DNA of 6,658 nt, taken from assembly GCA_007117255.1 (NCBI GenBank), contig SKGU01000153.1, positions 1 through 6,658 on the forward strand, written 5' to 3'. Positions 6,325 through 6,658 of the stretch are shown piece after piece. The translations under genes were made by a program, and so were the position numbers. This DNA comes from Natronohydrobacter sp. (GTDB lineage Bacteria > Pseudomonadota > Alphaproteobacteria > Rhodobacterales > Rhodobacteraceae). Position 1 is the first letter of the stretch, and each line of letters opens with the position of its first letter. The notes under the pieces were generated by a model that had not been told where the DNA came from, did not search any database, and saw only the letters and a program-made list of their open reading frames with translations.

Positions 6325-6658
6325 ATGTTATATTTCCGCAAGGCAGGACTGGTCTTTCTGGCCACACCGAAAACCGGCAGCACTGCGATTGAAACTGCGC
6401 TTGCCCCGATGGCCGACATGGTTTTCCAGCGCGACCCGGAAATCAAGCATTGCACCTATCAGCGCTATCAGTGGCGAGTCGAGAAAGCGATCCTGATGTT
6501 TGTCCCGACGCCTCCTGAAACAGTCGCCGTGATTCGTGATCCGCAGGACTGGCTGAGCAGCTGGTATCGGTTTCGCCATGGCGCATGGCTGAACGGCACC
6601 CCGCGCAGCACCCGCGGCATGAGCTTTGATGCCTTTGTCGAAGGCTATCTGTCAGATC
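6325..6658 (+). CDS. Sulfotransferase-like protein, 3' end missing
   Basis: An open frame runs from the ATG at 6325 to the window edge (111 residues). CAGGG at 6315-6319 is a fair ribosome site, 5 nt upstream. The start MLYFRKAGLVFLATPKTGSTAIE carries the P-loop-like 5'-phosphosulfate-binding motif PKTGST (15-20). VAVIRDPQDWLSSWYRF (68-84) matches the 3'-phosphate-binding motif, with Arg71 and Ser79 at the expected places. The protein should therefore bind PAPS and transfer sulfate to a hydroxyl group of a sugar or lipid; the acceptor cannot be told. It follows the glycosyltransferase by 57 nt with no terminator visible between them, so co-transcription is plausible, and modification of that polysaccharide is an attractive inference. 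An ATG at 6320 is out of frame. As far as I recall, similar roseobacter proteins are sometimes labelled gamma-glutamyl kinase; nothing visible supports that activity. Confidence 0.75.
   Translation, partial: MLYFRKAGLVFLATPKTGSTAIETALAPMADMVFQRDPEIKHCTYQRYQWRVEKAILMFVPTPPETVAVIRDPQDWLSSWYRFRHGAWLNGTPRSTRGMSFDAFVEGYLSD

Overview
The window looks like chromosomal DNA of an alphaproteobacterium, most likely a roseobacter-type member of the Rhodobacteraceae. The evidence is high GC by eye (about 60%), GC-rich third positions, and proteins that read like roseobacter homologues. No database search was possible, so the taxonomy is an inference. There are five protein genes, two of them cut by the window edges. 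I see no RNA genes, mobile elements or CRISPR repeats.

Layout: (1) 1-775, minus strand: 5' part of a gene for a periplasmic ferric-iron-binding protein of the FbpA/AfuA family; its C-terminus lies beyond the left edge. (2) 776-1004: a 229-bp divergent intergenic region with the only AT-rich patch around here. It holds a perfect TATAAT on the minus strand, a 5-bp-arm inverted repeat just downstream of it where the transcript should begin, and a wider 7-bp-arm inverted repeat. (3) 1005-1949 and 1960-4254, plus strand: a tight two-gene unit of deoC (deoxyribose-phosphate aldolase, long eukaryote-like form) and a two-domain ALDH16-type aldehyde dehydrogenase. (4) 4255-4323: a short intergenic region with a CtrA-box-like sequence, a possible -10, and a hairpin ending at the next start codon. 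(5) 4324-6267, plus: a membrane glycosyltransferase of family 2 carrying an N-terminal MshEN domain, a type known to bind cyclic di-GMP. (6) 6325-6658, plus: 5' part of a small sulfotransferase-like gene, cut by the right edge.

How the genes may work together: DeoC cleaves deoxyribose 5-phosphate to glyceraldehyde 3-phosphate and acetaldehyde, and the coupled ALDH is well placed to oxidise the acetaldehyde to acetate. The second group, MshEN-glycosyltransferase followed by sulfotransferase, could make a polysaccharide under cyclic di-GMP control and perhaps modify it with sulfate. The CtrA-like box in front would fit the links between CtrA and cyclic di-GMP known in Rhodobacteraceae. This second group is the most interesting part of the window. 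The individual families are known; their linkage here is my inference.
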